Of a stretch of DNA of 64,000 nucleotides, positions 1 through 8,000 are shown piece after piece. The position numbers and the translations under genes were made by a program. Position 1 is the stretch's first letter. Every line of letters starts with the position of its first letter. Below the pieces are notes generated by a model. It was not told the DNA's origin, did no database searches, and saw only the letters and a program-made list of their open reading frames with translations. The stretch is from assembly GCF_009856605.1 (NCBI RefSeq), contig NZ_CP047242.1, positions 1,796,001-1,860,000 on the forward strand, read 5' to 3'. The stretch is from Trichormus variabilis 0441 (lineage in GTDB: Bacteria > Cyanobacteriota > Cyanobacteriia > Cyanobacteriales > Nostocaceae).

Positions 1-87
1 GCCTTTGATTAACAGAACTACAGCGCGTCGCCAGCTCGTTATGTTGAGCGGTTCGTAAGAGGCGTTTAGGACTAAAACCTTACCCAT
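1..87 (-). CDS. HNH endonuclease family protein (N-terminal fragment)
   Basis: Only the first 29 codons lie in the window; the rest is beyond the left edge. The peptide starts [19 protein letters not shown], the well-conserved beginning of a small cyanobacterial HNH endonuclease family (VLNASYEPL is its hallmark). The HNH catalytic motif itself would be outside the window. An in-frame TGA lies two codons upstream of the ATG, so the start is fixed. The family is widespread in bacteria; the substrate is usually unknown. Confidence 0.75.
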   Translation of the reverse strand, partial: MGKVLVLNASYEPLNITSWRRAVVLLIKG

Positions 88-530
88 TGATCAGCGCTCA
101 AGGTATTAGTTTTACATATATTAACACGATTTTCCTCTCCTTGGGAGAGGAGATTAAAGTATACTTCCGCAATAATTGAGTAATTGATCCTGTCGGTTAT
201 TGATGATGGCTCAAAACCCCTCTTAATTGCCTATTATCTCAGTCGAAAACAGAATTTTAGCTCTTCTTAGTGCTAGTTATTAGTAGCAAAAAGAACCTGT
301 TAATTTTAATTAAGAGGTGGAGTCTGGAGTAAAACACACTAGGTTTGAGTCTATAACCCCCCCCGCCTGATCAACACTTGAGCGAGAAAATTTCAAAATT
401 TTACTCCAGTATGTTGTATCTGTTGCGAAATGCGCGTTAAACTTCCTGATTAACTCTGATGTGGTTATCAGAAGTGGAAATACACATAAATACGCAGTTA
501 AAAAGCAGTGATGTAATAAGGGGGAGTAAA
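88..530. other. Intergenic region between the HNH gene and alr
   Basis: About 440 bases between divergent genes, AT-rich. It holds a short perfect hairpin near 134-151 (CCTCTCC-N3-GGAGAGG) and a C-run near 358-365. Open frames on either strand here are short or antisense to alr and lack ribosome sites. Promoters for both flanking genes presumably lie here, but I see no clear boxes. Confidence 0.5.
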
Positions 531-1718
531 ATGTTAAGTCGCCAACAAGCCTCAAGTATGGCTGCTCATCAACAGTGTGATACCTATGCTTGGTTTTCAC
601 AACGCGCTTGGGTGGAAATTGACCTAGAGGCGTTGTCGCACAATGTCCAGCAACTGAAGCAGTTTTTATCACCGCGTACTCAGTTAATGGCGGTAGTCAA
701 AGCAGATGCTTATGGTCATGGTGCTGTAACGGTGGCGCAGACAGCATTACAAGCAGGTGCTAGTTGTTTGGGTGTCGCCACTGTTCCGGAGGGTATTCAA
801 CTGCGAGAGGCGGGTATGCAAGCGCCCATTTTGATTTTAGGGGCTACCCATACACCAGAACAAATTCAGGCGATCGCTCAATGGCAACTACAACCAACTA
901 TTGGTAGTCCTAAACAAGCTTTAATATTTTCCAATACCTTGGAGACTATCCAGCATGATTCTCCTGTACCCGTACATATTAAGTTAGATACAGGGATGTC
1001 TAGACTTGGGACTAACTGGCAACAAGCAGGGGAATTTGTACAGTTAGTAGAGCGTTTACCCCATTTGAATATTGCTAGCGTTTACTCCCACCTAGCAACA
1101 GCAGATAGCCCAGATCCAGGGATTATGGAAGAACAGTATAGAAGATTTGAGGAGGCGATCGCTCAAATCAAAGCTTTGAGTATTAAAATTCCCTGCCTGC
1201 ATTTAGCAAACTCGGCTGCAACCTTGGCAGATCCAAGATTACACTACGATATGGTACGGGTAGGTTTAGCTGTGTATGGACTCTATCCAGCCCCTCATTT
1301 ACAGAAGAAAATCAGCCTAAAACCAGTCATCCAAGTTCAGGCGCGAGTTACCCACGTCAAAACAATTGCTGCGGGTACTGGTGTAAGTTACGGACATCAA
1401 TTTATTGCCCCCCATGAAATGCGCCTTGCTGTTGTCGGTATTGGTTACGCTGATGGAATACCGCGTAATTTATCCAACAAAATGCAGGTTTTAATTCGTG
1501 GTCAGCGAGTACCACAAATCGGTGCTATCACGATGGATCAGTTGATGATAGATGTTAGTGCTTTACCAGACCTACAAGAAGGGGAAATTGTCACCTTACT
1601 TGGGAAACAAGGAAAAGAAAAAATCACCGCCGATGATTGGGCAGAAGAGTTAAATACTATTTCCTGGGAAATTCTCTGTGGATTTAAACATCGCCTACCT
1701 CGTGTAGGAGTGATGTAA
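531..1718 (+). CDS. alr: Alanine racemase
   Basis: Pyridoxal-phosphate enzyme that interconverts L- and D-alanine for peptidoglycan. The PLP-binding lysine is K57 in VVKADAYGHG, and the second catalytic base, the tyrosine of GVSYGHQF, is near residue 287. The alpha/beta-barrel runs about 25-260, followed by the C-terminal beta domain ending near GFKHRLPRVGVM. I chose the ATG at 531 because a purine-rich AAGGGGGAG sits about 6 bases upstream; an in-frame ATG at 459 would add 24 residues not expected in the family. The 395-residue length is normal, slightly long at the N terminus. It appears monocistronic and is followed by tRNA-Leu. Confidence 0.95.
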   Translation: MLSRQQASSMAAHQQCDTYAWFSQRAWVEIDLEALSHNVQQLKQFLSPRTQLMAVVKADAYGHGAVTVAQTALQAGASCLGVATVPEGIQLREAGMQAPILILGATHTPEQIQAIAQWQLQPTIGSPKQALIFSNTLETIQHDSPVPVHIKLDTGMSRLGTNWQQAGEFVQLVERLPHLNIASVYSHLATADSPDPGIMEEQYRRFEEAIAQIKALSIKIPCLHLANSAATLADPRLHYDMVRVGLAVYGLYPAPHLQKKISLKPVIQVQARVTHVKTIAAGTGVSYGHQFIAPHEMRLAVVGIGYADGIPRNLSNKMQVLIRGQRVPQIGAITMDQLMIDVSALPDLQEGEIVTLLGKQGKEKITADDWAEELNTISWEILCGFKHRLPRVGVM

Positions 1719-1795
1719 TCAAATAGGGCTTTGGTAATTGTTACGAATTTTTAACTAATTCCTATTCCCTATTGCCTATTCCCTTACATAACGTG

Positions 1796-1809
1796 CTATA
1801 CTAGTATAG
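1796..1809. promoter_or_regulatory. Palindrome just upstream of tRNA-Leu, probable -10 region
   Basis: CTATACTAGTATAG is a perfect 14-base palindrome that ends 8 bases before the tRNA. It contains TATACT, a good -10 hexamer, so it is probably the core of the tRNA promoter; a -35 is not obvious. Whether the symmetry matters is unknown. Confidence 0.4.
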
Positions 1810-1817
1810 TTGCATAA

Positions 1818-1899
1818 GCGGATGTGGCGGAATTGGCAGACGCGCTAGATTTAGGTTCTAGTTCCGAGAGGAGTGAAGGTTCAAGTCCTTTCATCCGCA
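1818..1899 (+). tRNA. trnL: tRNA-Leu (anticodon UAG)
   Basis: 82 bases. The acceptor stem GCGGATG pairs with CATCCGC and is followed by discriminator A. The D-arm carries GGCGGAATTGGCAGACGC, typical of leucine tRNA. The anticodon stem CTAGA/TCTAG encloses TTTAGGT with anticodon TAG. A long variable arm of class II type follows, then a T-arm with GGTTCAAGTCC. CCA is not encoded and no intron is present; the group I intron known in cyanobacteria is in the UAA isoacceptor. Confidence 0.96.
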
Positions 1900-1995
1900 T
1901 ATAGATTAGTAAAGTAACAAGAGGGACTGGGGATAAGTACTATTCCCGAAGCCCTTCTTATCATCTAAATTTTTATTGTCAAATTTTTAGTAACT

Positions 1996-2061
1996 GTAGG
2001 GTGCGTCAGCCCCAATAATTTCGTACACATTAGGGGATTTTTCGCATCTGACGTACCCTAC
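1996..2061. repeat. Small inverted-repeat element, family B copy 1
   Basis: Ends are GTAGGGTGCGTCAG and CTGACGTACCCTAC, inverted to each other with one mismatch and about 38 bases between. Same ends as the elements at 25802-25866 and 46536-46600. It has no coding capacity and looks like a non-autonomous (MITE-like) or REP-like element lying between tRNA-Leu and the convergent ATPase gene. Confidence 0.75.
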
Positions 2062-2112
2062 TATTATGCCAGTTGCGTAAGTCCTGGCTTAGTATTGAAA
2101 AAAACATCAAAA

Positions 2113-3471
2113 TCACAAACTAAATTCGGCTGCATTATCCTCGTCTACACCGATATCTTTACCCACAGCAGTAGGTTTAAAACTAGAACCGTGAATTAGC
2201 TCGCTAAACTTAATGTTTTGATTGTGGTGTAGGATGTTCAACACACTAATAAAATCCCTCACAATCTCTCCTGGTGTTAATAATGCTTCTGCGCCTAAAC
2301 GACTGACGATTTCTTTGACAAATTCTTGTAATTCTTTGTTGGTCAAAATCTTGTCATAACCAAAATGGAGGGCGTGAATTTCAGTTAAACGCTGCAAAAG
2401 TGTCAGAATTTCTGCTTCACTTAAAGGATTCAGGCGGATAACCGGCCCAATAAACTCTTGTATATCTGCTTGTGCAGCAAAGCGGCTCTCTTTTGTGCGT
2501 CTACGCCAAGCTTGGTCTGCAAAAAGTCCTCGATTAGGGTCTTCTAAAAACTTTGTTGTCCCACCTATAACAATACCTAAATGTTCTGCTTTACACTGCA
2601 TAGTGTCATTAAACATTGCTAGTAATCTGTTATAGTTCTTCTCACGAGTAACTGTAGTAGATATTTGGTAAAGATTAACTGCTTCATCCATTAAAATTAG
2701 TAATCCCTTATAACCAATCTCTGCCACGAATTTAGCTAGGAGTTTAATATAGTCATACCAGCTATCATCATCAATGATTATCCTTACGCCCAAAGCTGTC
2801 CTGGCTTCAGTTTTAGTATTAAATTCTCCCCGTAACCAGCGCAGTGCAGAATTTTTTAAATCATCATCATCTAAGCGGTAGCCACGCCAATAGGCAATAA
2901 TAATACTACCAAAATCAAATCCATGAACTAAGTCTTCTATATACTGAACAACTTCTCGAATTTTGGCTTCCACTTGATCATCAAAACCCTCATCATTGGG
3001 ACGTAGCTCAGTTTCTTTAACGACCTCTTGCTGAATTTTGTTAATCCATCCTTCTAGAATTGAAACTAACGCACCACCATCAGGACGGGTTTTGGTGGAA
3101 AGGCTACTCATCAATTCTCGATAGGTCGCTAGACCTTCATTGTTGCTTCCTGCTAGGCGATGTTCAGAAGATAAATCAACATCAGCAACTACAAAACCTT
3201 GCTCCATTGCTCGGTTACGAACCATCTGGAGGATGAAGCTTTTTCCCGCGCCATAGTTACCAATGATAAAACGAAATGCTGCCACGCCTTCGGCAATATC
3301 ATTGAGATTTTGTAATAGGCTTTTCAGTTCTTTTTCTCGACCAACTGCTATATGTTCTACTCCTAATCTGGGTACTACTCCTGCACCTAGTGAATTAATC
3401 AAAGCAGTTGAGGTTTTTTTCGGGATTTTGAGCTTTGCCATGTATTTTGATGTACGGGATATCAATGCCAA
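2113..3471 (-). CDS. BrxC/BrxD-like (DUF2791-type) P-loop ATPase
   Basis: 452-residue ATPase. Walker A is GNYGAGKS at residues 71-78 and Walker B is LLILMDEA with D262-E263. The N-terminal ALINSLGAGVVPR and VGREKE stretch and the overall layout resemble the DUF2791/BREX ATP-binding family, which is also found beside TerB-domain proteins. There is no BREX methylase, PglZ or helicase in the window, so it is not a BREX locus. The next gene upstream on the same strand has a TerB-C-like tail, which suggests a two-component membrane/ATPase module. A second in-frame ATG at 3441 (residue 11) fits the family start as well; neither has a clear ribosome site. Function is inferred only. Confidence 0.75.
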   Translation of the reverse strand: MALISRTSKYMAKLKIPKKTSTALINSLGAGVVPRLGVEHIAVGREKELKSLLQNLNDIAEGVAAFRFIIGNYGAGKSFILQMVRNRAMEQGFVVADVDLSSEHRLAGSNNEGLATYRELMSSLSTKTRPDGGALVSILEGWINKIQQEVVKETELRPNDEGFDDQVEAKIREVVQYIEDLVHGFDFGSIIIAYWRGYRLDDDDLKNSALRWLRGEFNTKTEARTALGVRIIIDDDSWYDYIKLLAKFVAEIGYKGLLILMDEAVNLYQISTTVTREKNYNRLLAMFNDTMQCKAEHLGIVIGGTTKFLEDPNRGLFADQAWRRRTKESRFAAQADIQEFIGPVIRLNPLSEAEILTLLQRLTEIHALHFGYDKILTNKELQEFVKEIVSRLGAEALLTPGEIVRDFISVLNILHHNQNIKFSELIHGSSFKPTAVGKDIGVDEDNAAEFSL

Positions 3472-3665
3472 TTTTATAGCGCTGAGTGGAAGTGTAAATT
3501 TATTATTCTCTAGTCCCTAGCCGCTTTTTATTGTATGTTGTGGTGTAAAGCTTTAAATAATCAGAATAACATCATCTTTTTTTGGATAATTTCTAGGCCA
3601 CACGTACATATATTTTGTAATGATCACATTATGTTTATATATATTTTATAATGAGATAGGGATAT

Positions 3666-5012
3666 TTAATTTGAGGATGCGTATCTAGCTATGAAGTTTT
3701 CGTATAATGCAACTATGTTTCTGACATTGATTATATGTTCCGCATAAATCTTTGGTACATCTATGTCAGTTTCAATTATTAATTCACCAATAGTGTCATT
3801 AGCACGTTCATTGATGGAATCAATCAACAAGTTCGGCATAGTGATATTAGCTTCAGCAATTTTTTTGATCGATGCTTGGGGATTGTCTTGCTCTATGATA
3901 ACTTTTAATACCTGAATTTCATGACTAGGTAATTGCTTTAATAATGTATGCCATTCTTCGGGTAAAGCTGGGGATGTAGTATCATTTTCAGCATCTAATT
4001 TATCTAAATTTTCGAGAACATCTAAAAAGGGAAAAAATGTTCCTGCTTGTTCTGATGTATTAACAGAAATAGATTCTTGATTAAATGTTTCTATTTGTTG
4101 TAAGAGTTCCCAAACTTGATTTTGCAGGCTGTCTCGTTCTTGTTGCAACAAAAAGATTTCATTTTGGATTTGTTGTAGTTCGTTGTGGCGTTCTGTTTTT
4201 TGACTTTGTAAATAGTCAATGTTTGCAGCTAGTCTTTCATGTTCGTTGCTAGTATCTAGAAGTATTTGAGATTGCTTGTTTTTTTCTGATTCTAAATTTT
4301 GTATAGTAATTCGCAGTTCATAAAGTTTTTCTTCTAATTGAGGTTTTATCCTTCCCAGCAAAGTAATACTGTTTTCAAGTTCTTGCTTTTCTTGATTCAG
4401 GTCACTAATTTGGGCTTGTAACTGAGTAATTTCTGTCCGAAAGACATGATGGTTAGATTCTAATCTACGTTTTTCCGATGCTAGCGTAGATAAAGAATTG
4501 TTCAGTTCTATTTGATTTTCTTCTAAGCTACAAATTATAGATTTTAGGTTAGCGATTTCCGACTCTATCTGTTTTCTTTGACTGGCAAAAACTCCTAAAT
4601 CCCGATGTAAACTATCTCTTTGACTACGTCCATCTAAAATTTGATTTTTTAGCTGCTGTGACTCTGTGTATAATAAACTGCGATGGGTCTCTAGTTGTTC
4701 AATTTCTCTGGCCAGCCTGGACTTCAGACCCTCAGTTTCTTGAATGCGTTTGCGGAGTGAACTTAAAAGTAATAGTTCATAATTCCTCCGTCGCTTATCT
4801 ACAAATAAGGCTGCTGCATAAGTAGCTACTACTGTAATTAAACCTGTGAAAAAAGCTTGACTAAAATTCCATTTGGGAACTAGGCTCAAACCAAAACTGA
4901 CACTAAAGGCAACTATGCCTAAAATAAATCGATTACTTACTATGACTTGTTGCATATTGCTGATTTTTAGCTTAGTTAAGCTTTTTGACTGAGCAGCGTT
5001 GCCAATGATCAC
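3666..5012 (-). CDS. Membrane-anchored coiled-coil protein with TerB-C-like C-terminal domain
   Basis: 448 residues. Two membrane helices lie at about 29-45 and 52-71, then a basic VDKRRR stop-transfer, then a long Glu/Gln/Leu-rich coiled coil from about 78 to 330. A compact C-terminal domain at about 350-445 (PEEWHTLLKQLPSHEIQVLKVI ... INVRNIVALYENF) resembles the TerB-C domain of tellurite/stress systems; this is my recognition from pattern, not a search. The helices place the coiled coil and tail in the cytoplasm. The start is GTG at 5012; ATG at 4955, just before the first helix, is a possible alternative. Expected partner: the ATPase gene downstream, about 190 bases away. Confidence 0.7.
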   Translation of the reverse strand: MIIGNAAQSKSLTKLKISNMQQVIVSNRFILGIVAFSVSFGLSLVPKWNFSQAFFTGLITVVATYAAALFVDKRRRNYELLLLSSLRKRIQETEGLKSRLAREIEQLETHRSLLYTESQQLKNQILDGRSQRDSLHRDLGVFASQRKQIESEIANLKSIICSLEENQIELNNSLSTLASEKRRLESNHHVFRTEITQLQAQISDLNQEKQELENSITLLGRIKPQLEEKLYELRITIQNLESEKNKQSQILLDTSNEHERLAANIDYLQSQKTERHNELQQIQNEIFLLQQERDSLQNQVWELLQQIETFNQESISVNTSEQAGTFFPFLDVLENLDKLDAENDTTSPALPEEWHTLLKQLPSHEIQVLKVIIEQDNPQASIKKIAEANITMPNLLIDSINERANDTIGELIIETDIDVPKIYAEHIINVRNIVALYENFIARYASSN

Positions 5013-5108
5013 TCTTCATATTCTGGTGTTAGTCACTCTAGTTGTAAGTGTTTGTGGATAAGATTGTTGTGAAAGTAACAAAATATTGAAATCACGCAAC
5101 AATTATTT

Positions 5109-6455
5109 TCATGATTGGGTATCTAAGATACTGTTATTTGTAGCAAACACAGATGTGTCTGCTTTGAGAAAATCTATGAATTGTTGTGCAGTACGCCCAG
5201 AACGTCCATTATGGCGTGTTGCCCACTGTAATGCTTGATATTCTAACTCTTCTGGGCTGATACTAATTCCTGCTTGGGTTGCTAGATGGCGTACAATTTT
5301 TAGATAGGTGCTTTGATCGGCAGATTCAAAGGTGAGGGTTAAGCCAAAGCGATCGCTAAAGGAAAGTTTTTCCTGCATTGTATCCCCAGCATGGACTTCT
5401 TCATTATTTTTCAAACTAGGTCTATCGGCAAAAAACTCTCGAATCAAGTGGCGGCGATTTGAGGTAGCATAAACTACCACATTGTGGGGACGGGCTGTCA
5501 AATTTCCTTCTAAAACAACTTTCAGCGCTTTGAAGGCATCATCGTCTTCTTCAAAGGATAAATCATCAACAAAAATGATAAATTTTTGTGGCACTCCGCG
5601 TAACTGTTCCACAATCTTGGGTAAATCTTTTAAGTCTGCTTTTGACACTTCCAGTAAACGGAGTTGGCGATGACTATATTCATTTAATAAGGCTTTGACT
5701 AAAGAAGATTTCCCCGCCCCTCGACTACCATAAAGTAATACGTGCAGCGCTTTCTCACCCGATAATAAAAATTCTGTATTTTTCAATAAGGCTTCTTGTT
5801 GTGACTCATAGCCCACGAGTGTACCTAGCTTAACTGGGTCAGGGTAAGGAATACCAACAAATTCCCCATCTTGCCAGCGTAAGGCGCGGTATTGAGCAAA
5901 TAAACCTATCCCAAATTTCTGATAATGGGTGGCTAATTCTTCGACTGCATCTGCCCAATGCTCTAAATGATGTAAAGATAATGCTGTTTCTGACCCCATA
6001 TCATCTTGTTCCAAATACCATACCACAGGTGAAATAGGTAAATGTGCTACGGCTTGCACCCATTGACTCAAAACAGCACTATTACATTCATAAAGACTTT
6101 GTAAGACTTGTAAATCATGCTTTACGGCTGAGATTAAAGCCGGGGGTAAATCTTTAAAGTCTTGCTGTTGAGTAACTTTGCTAAAGGGATTTTCGGCTAT
6201 CAAAATTTGCGAAACTAAATAATCTTCCCAATTTTGCTTTCTCGTAGCTAAAGCGTGAAAGTAATTACCATAGGCTTGAAGAGAACCCCTAGCATCAGCA
6301 TCAGCATAACGTATGGCTTGTAATAGTTCTTGAAATGCAATCCCGACATCAGTTTGTAGGACTGATTGGTACAGTAAAAGGGACGCTGCTTGGCGTTGGA
6401 GAAATTGTACTTGGGGATATAGAGAAGTAATTGCCGACATTACTGGATTATCCAT
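5109..6455 (-). CDS. DUF815-family AAA+ ATPase
   Basis: 448 residues from ATG 6455 (a TTG directly before it is a less likely start). The N-terminal 200 residues are helical and unassigned. The AAA core starts near 205 with GTLVGYESQQEALL. Walker A is YGSRGAGKSS (242-251) and Walker B is FIIFVDDLSFEE with D297-D298. The C-terminal lid includes GRSGRTAQQF. This is the DUF815 family, conserved in bacteria but with no settled function. It lies upstream of, and on the same strand as, the coiled-coil and ATPase genes, with 96 bases between, so it may be transcribed with them. Confidence 0.8.
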   Translation of the reverse strand: MDNPVMSAITSLYPQVQFLQRQAASLLLYQSVLQTDVGIAFQELLQAIRYADADARGSLQAYGNYFHALATRKQNWEDYLVSQILIAENPFSKVTQQQDFKDLPPALISAVKHDLQVLQSLYECNSAVLSQWVQAVAHLPISPVVWYLEQDDMGSETALSLHHLEHWADAVEELATHYQKFGIGLFAQYRALRWQDGEFVGIPYPDPVKLGTLVGYESQQEALLKNTEFLLSGEKALHVLLYGSRGAGKSSLVKALLNEYSHRQLRLLEVSKADLKDLPKIVEQLRGVPQKFIIFVDDLSFEEDDDAFKALKVVLEGNLTARPHNVVVYATSNRRHLIREFFADRPSLKNNEEVHAGDTMQEKLSFSDRFGLTLTFESADQSTYLKIVRHLATQAGISISPEELEYQALQWATRHNGRSGRTAQQFIDFLKADTSVFATNNSILDTQS

Positions 6456-6503
6456 CAATTAACTTAGTCAGTAGTCATCAGTTATTAGTCCAAAACCTTC
6501 ACT

Positions 6504-6530
6504 ATTGACTGTTGACTGTTGACTGTTGAC
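6504..6530. repeat. Heptanucleotide tandem repeat (TTGACTG)
   Basis: About four units of GTTGACT, the STRR type of short tandem repeat typical of heterocystous cyanobacteria, in the spacer between divergent genes. Confidence 0.85.
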
Positions 6531-6561
6531 CACATCATCAACATCTAGATAAGGTTTAACA

Positions 6562-6882
6562 ATGAATTTAAGTGTAACTGCTGCGATCGCCTATGGTATG
6601 TTAGCGCTTATTGGTGGCATTATTGGCTACTTTCAGGCTAATAGTCAAGTTTCTCTCCTTAGTGGTGTTGTTAGTGGTTTATTACTATTTGTTGCTGCTT
6701 ACTTGCAACTCCAAGGACAAACTTGGGGTTTAATTTTAGCAACTGTGGTGACTGCTGCACTGGTAGTCTTCTTTGCATTAAGGTTGGTTAGAACACGCAA
6801 GTTTATGCCTGCGGGATTAATGACTATTTTAGGGATGTTGTCACTAGTAGTTTTGGTCAATCAAATGGTAGCTCCTAAATAG
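6562..6882 (+). CDS. TMEM14/FAX1-like small membrane protein
   Basis: 106 residues, almost entirely hydrophobic, with four predicted membrane helices (about 5-24, 30-47, 53-72 and 83-102). Glycine-rich helices such as AAIAYGMLALIGGIIGYFQ and a basic loop RLVRTRK are typical of the TMEM14 family. Plant members (FAX) export fatty acids from plastids; the role in cyanobacteria is inferred to be similar but is not shown by the sequence. A rho-independent terminator follows directly. Confidence 0.8.
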   Translation: MNLSVTAAIAYGMLALIGGIIGYFQANSQVSLLSGVVSGLLLFVAAYLQLQGQTWGLILATVVTAALVVFFALRLVRTRKFMPAGLMTILGMLSLVVLVNQMVAPK

Positions 6883-6896
6883 TTTCAAAAATCTCC

Positions 6897-6923
6897 ATCC
6901 CCCTGTGGCTGGGGATTTTGTTT
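6897..6923 (+). terminator. Rho-independent terminator
   Basis: Stem ATCCCC (6897-6902) pairs with GGGGAT (6911-6916) across an 8-base loop, followed by TTTTGTTT. It begins 14 bases after the stop of the TMEM14-like gene. Confidence 0.75.
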
Positions 6924-8000
6924 AGTAGACTGCGACAAAATGTATTTTAAATTGATTGAGGATTGTCCTCACCATAGTACATCAGTATTAATAATATGTG
7001 AATGACTTTGACAGCATATCTGGTGGAATTAGGTGTATTTCACGTAACAAAAATCTCTTGCTCTAGAAATGTCGGCTTATTAAGTATATGCTGTATTGTA
7101 AATAACAAAGGAAATTAAGCAAAAATCTTTACTGATGACATAATTTTTGCTTATTTGGAAAAGGTGAAATATATACGTTTCTTTGCTTACGCATCAGGAG
7201 TTTATACAAAAACTCCGCTTTAGGAGATACAGGTAACGAAACATCATTGTGTTACATGATGTAATTTAATATTTTTTCAAAAAATCATTGCCGACCACCC
7301 AAAGTATCCGGTTTTTTGAACTTGGTGATGATAAATAAAAATAATACACATATTAAATTAATAGCTTTGAAAAGCCGAGAGTGAAAATGTATTAATTATT
7401 ACAAATTATTTTAATACCTTAAAATGAGATTTCCTATTTATCTAACGTAGTAAGTGAAATCAGCTTTTGCATATCGATGTCATAGTCGGCATGATATGGG
7501 TTTTTATGTACCTTACTTTTGATAGATTCATCCTATAAAAAATCCTATGTTGAATATATGAAGAAGTATAAATCTGTCTTTAGATAGGTGCTTCAGTTAA
7601 TCAAAAACTTCACCCACAAGGGGATAGGGTATTAAACCAGATCCTGTCAACAAATGACAAATAACAACTGATAACTGACACGCAAAGCGCAATCAATTAT
7701 GGTTTATGAATAACCAGTAAAAAATCAATCACAAATCTATATAAGAAATTAAATAATCTGCCATAGTTTTTCCAAAAAATGAATATTTATTTTAAAGATT
7801 TCGTGGCGATTACATCAAAAATTAAAGCAAAAATAAAGGCCATTTTGGCAGGTATTAGTAAATGAGATGAGATATTTATAGATTAAAGCAATCATGATTG
7901 ATATTTATATCCTTGTTGTTATCTACCTAGACGACTAAAACGAGACCGATCTTGAGATTAGGTGATTATCTCAGCAATTTTACGAACTAGGAAATAATCA
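6924..8000. other. 1.1 kb AT-rich spacer upstream of the APH-HopA1 pair
   Basis: No convincing gene. Short frames exist, none with a good ribosome site: 38 codons at 7002-7118 with three Cys, 28 codons at 7779-7865 (Lys/Ile-rich), and 26 codons antisense to the latter. A dispersed repeat shared with 18088-18177 occupies about 7603-7695. The spacer is unusually long for this region; it could hold a regulatory RNA or a small peptide gene for the downstream pair. Confidence 0.5.
7603..7695. repeat. Dispersed repeat, family C copy 1
   Basis: Shares a common frame with 18088-18177: a CACCCA-N4-GGGG hairpin core, then GGGTATTA-ACCAGATC, then TGACAA/CTGACA heptamers, ending CGCA-GCAAT. Non-coding. 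Confidence 0.65.

Noticed and set aside
310..672. 120-codon frame on the minus strand at the alr start
   Set aside because: Overlaps alr, has no ribosome site and low-complexity translation; antisense shadow.
2113..6455. BREX phage-defence locus
   Set aside because: Only a BrxC/D-like ATPase is present; no PglX methylase, PglZ, BrxA/B/L or helicase in the neighbourhood.
7002..7118. 38-codon frame as a lanthipeptide precursor gene
   Set aside because: Not annotated as a gene: no ribosome site and no leader/core layout that I can recognise; kept only as a hypothesis.
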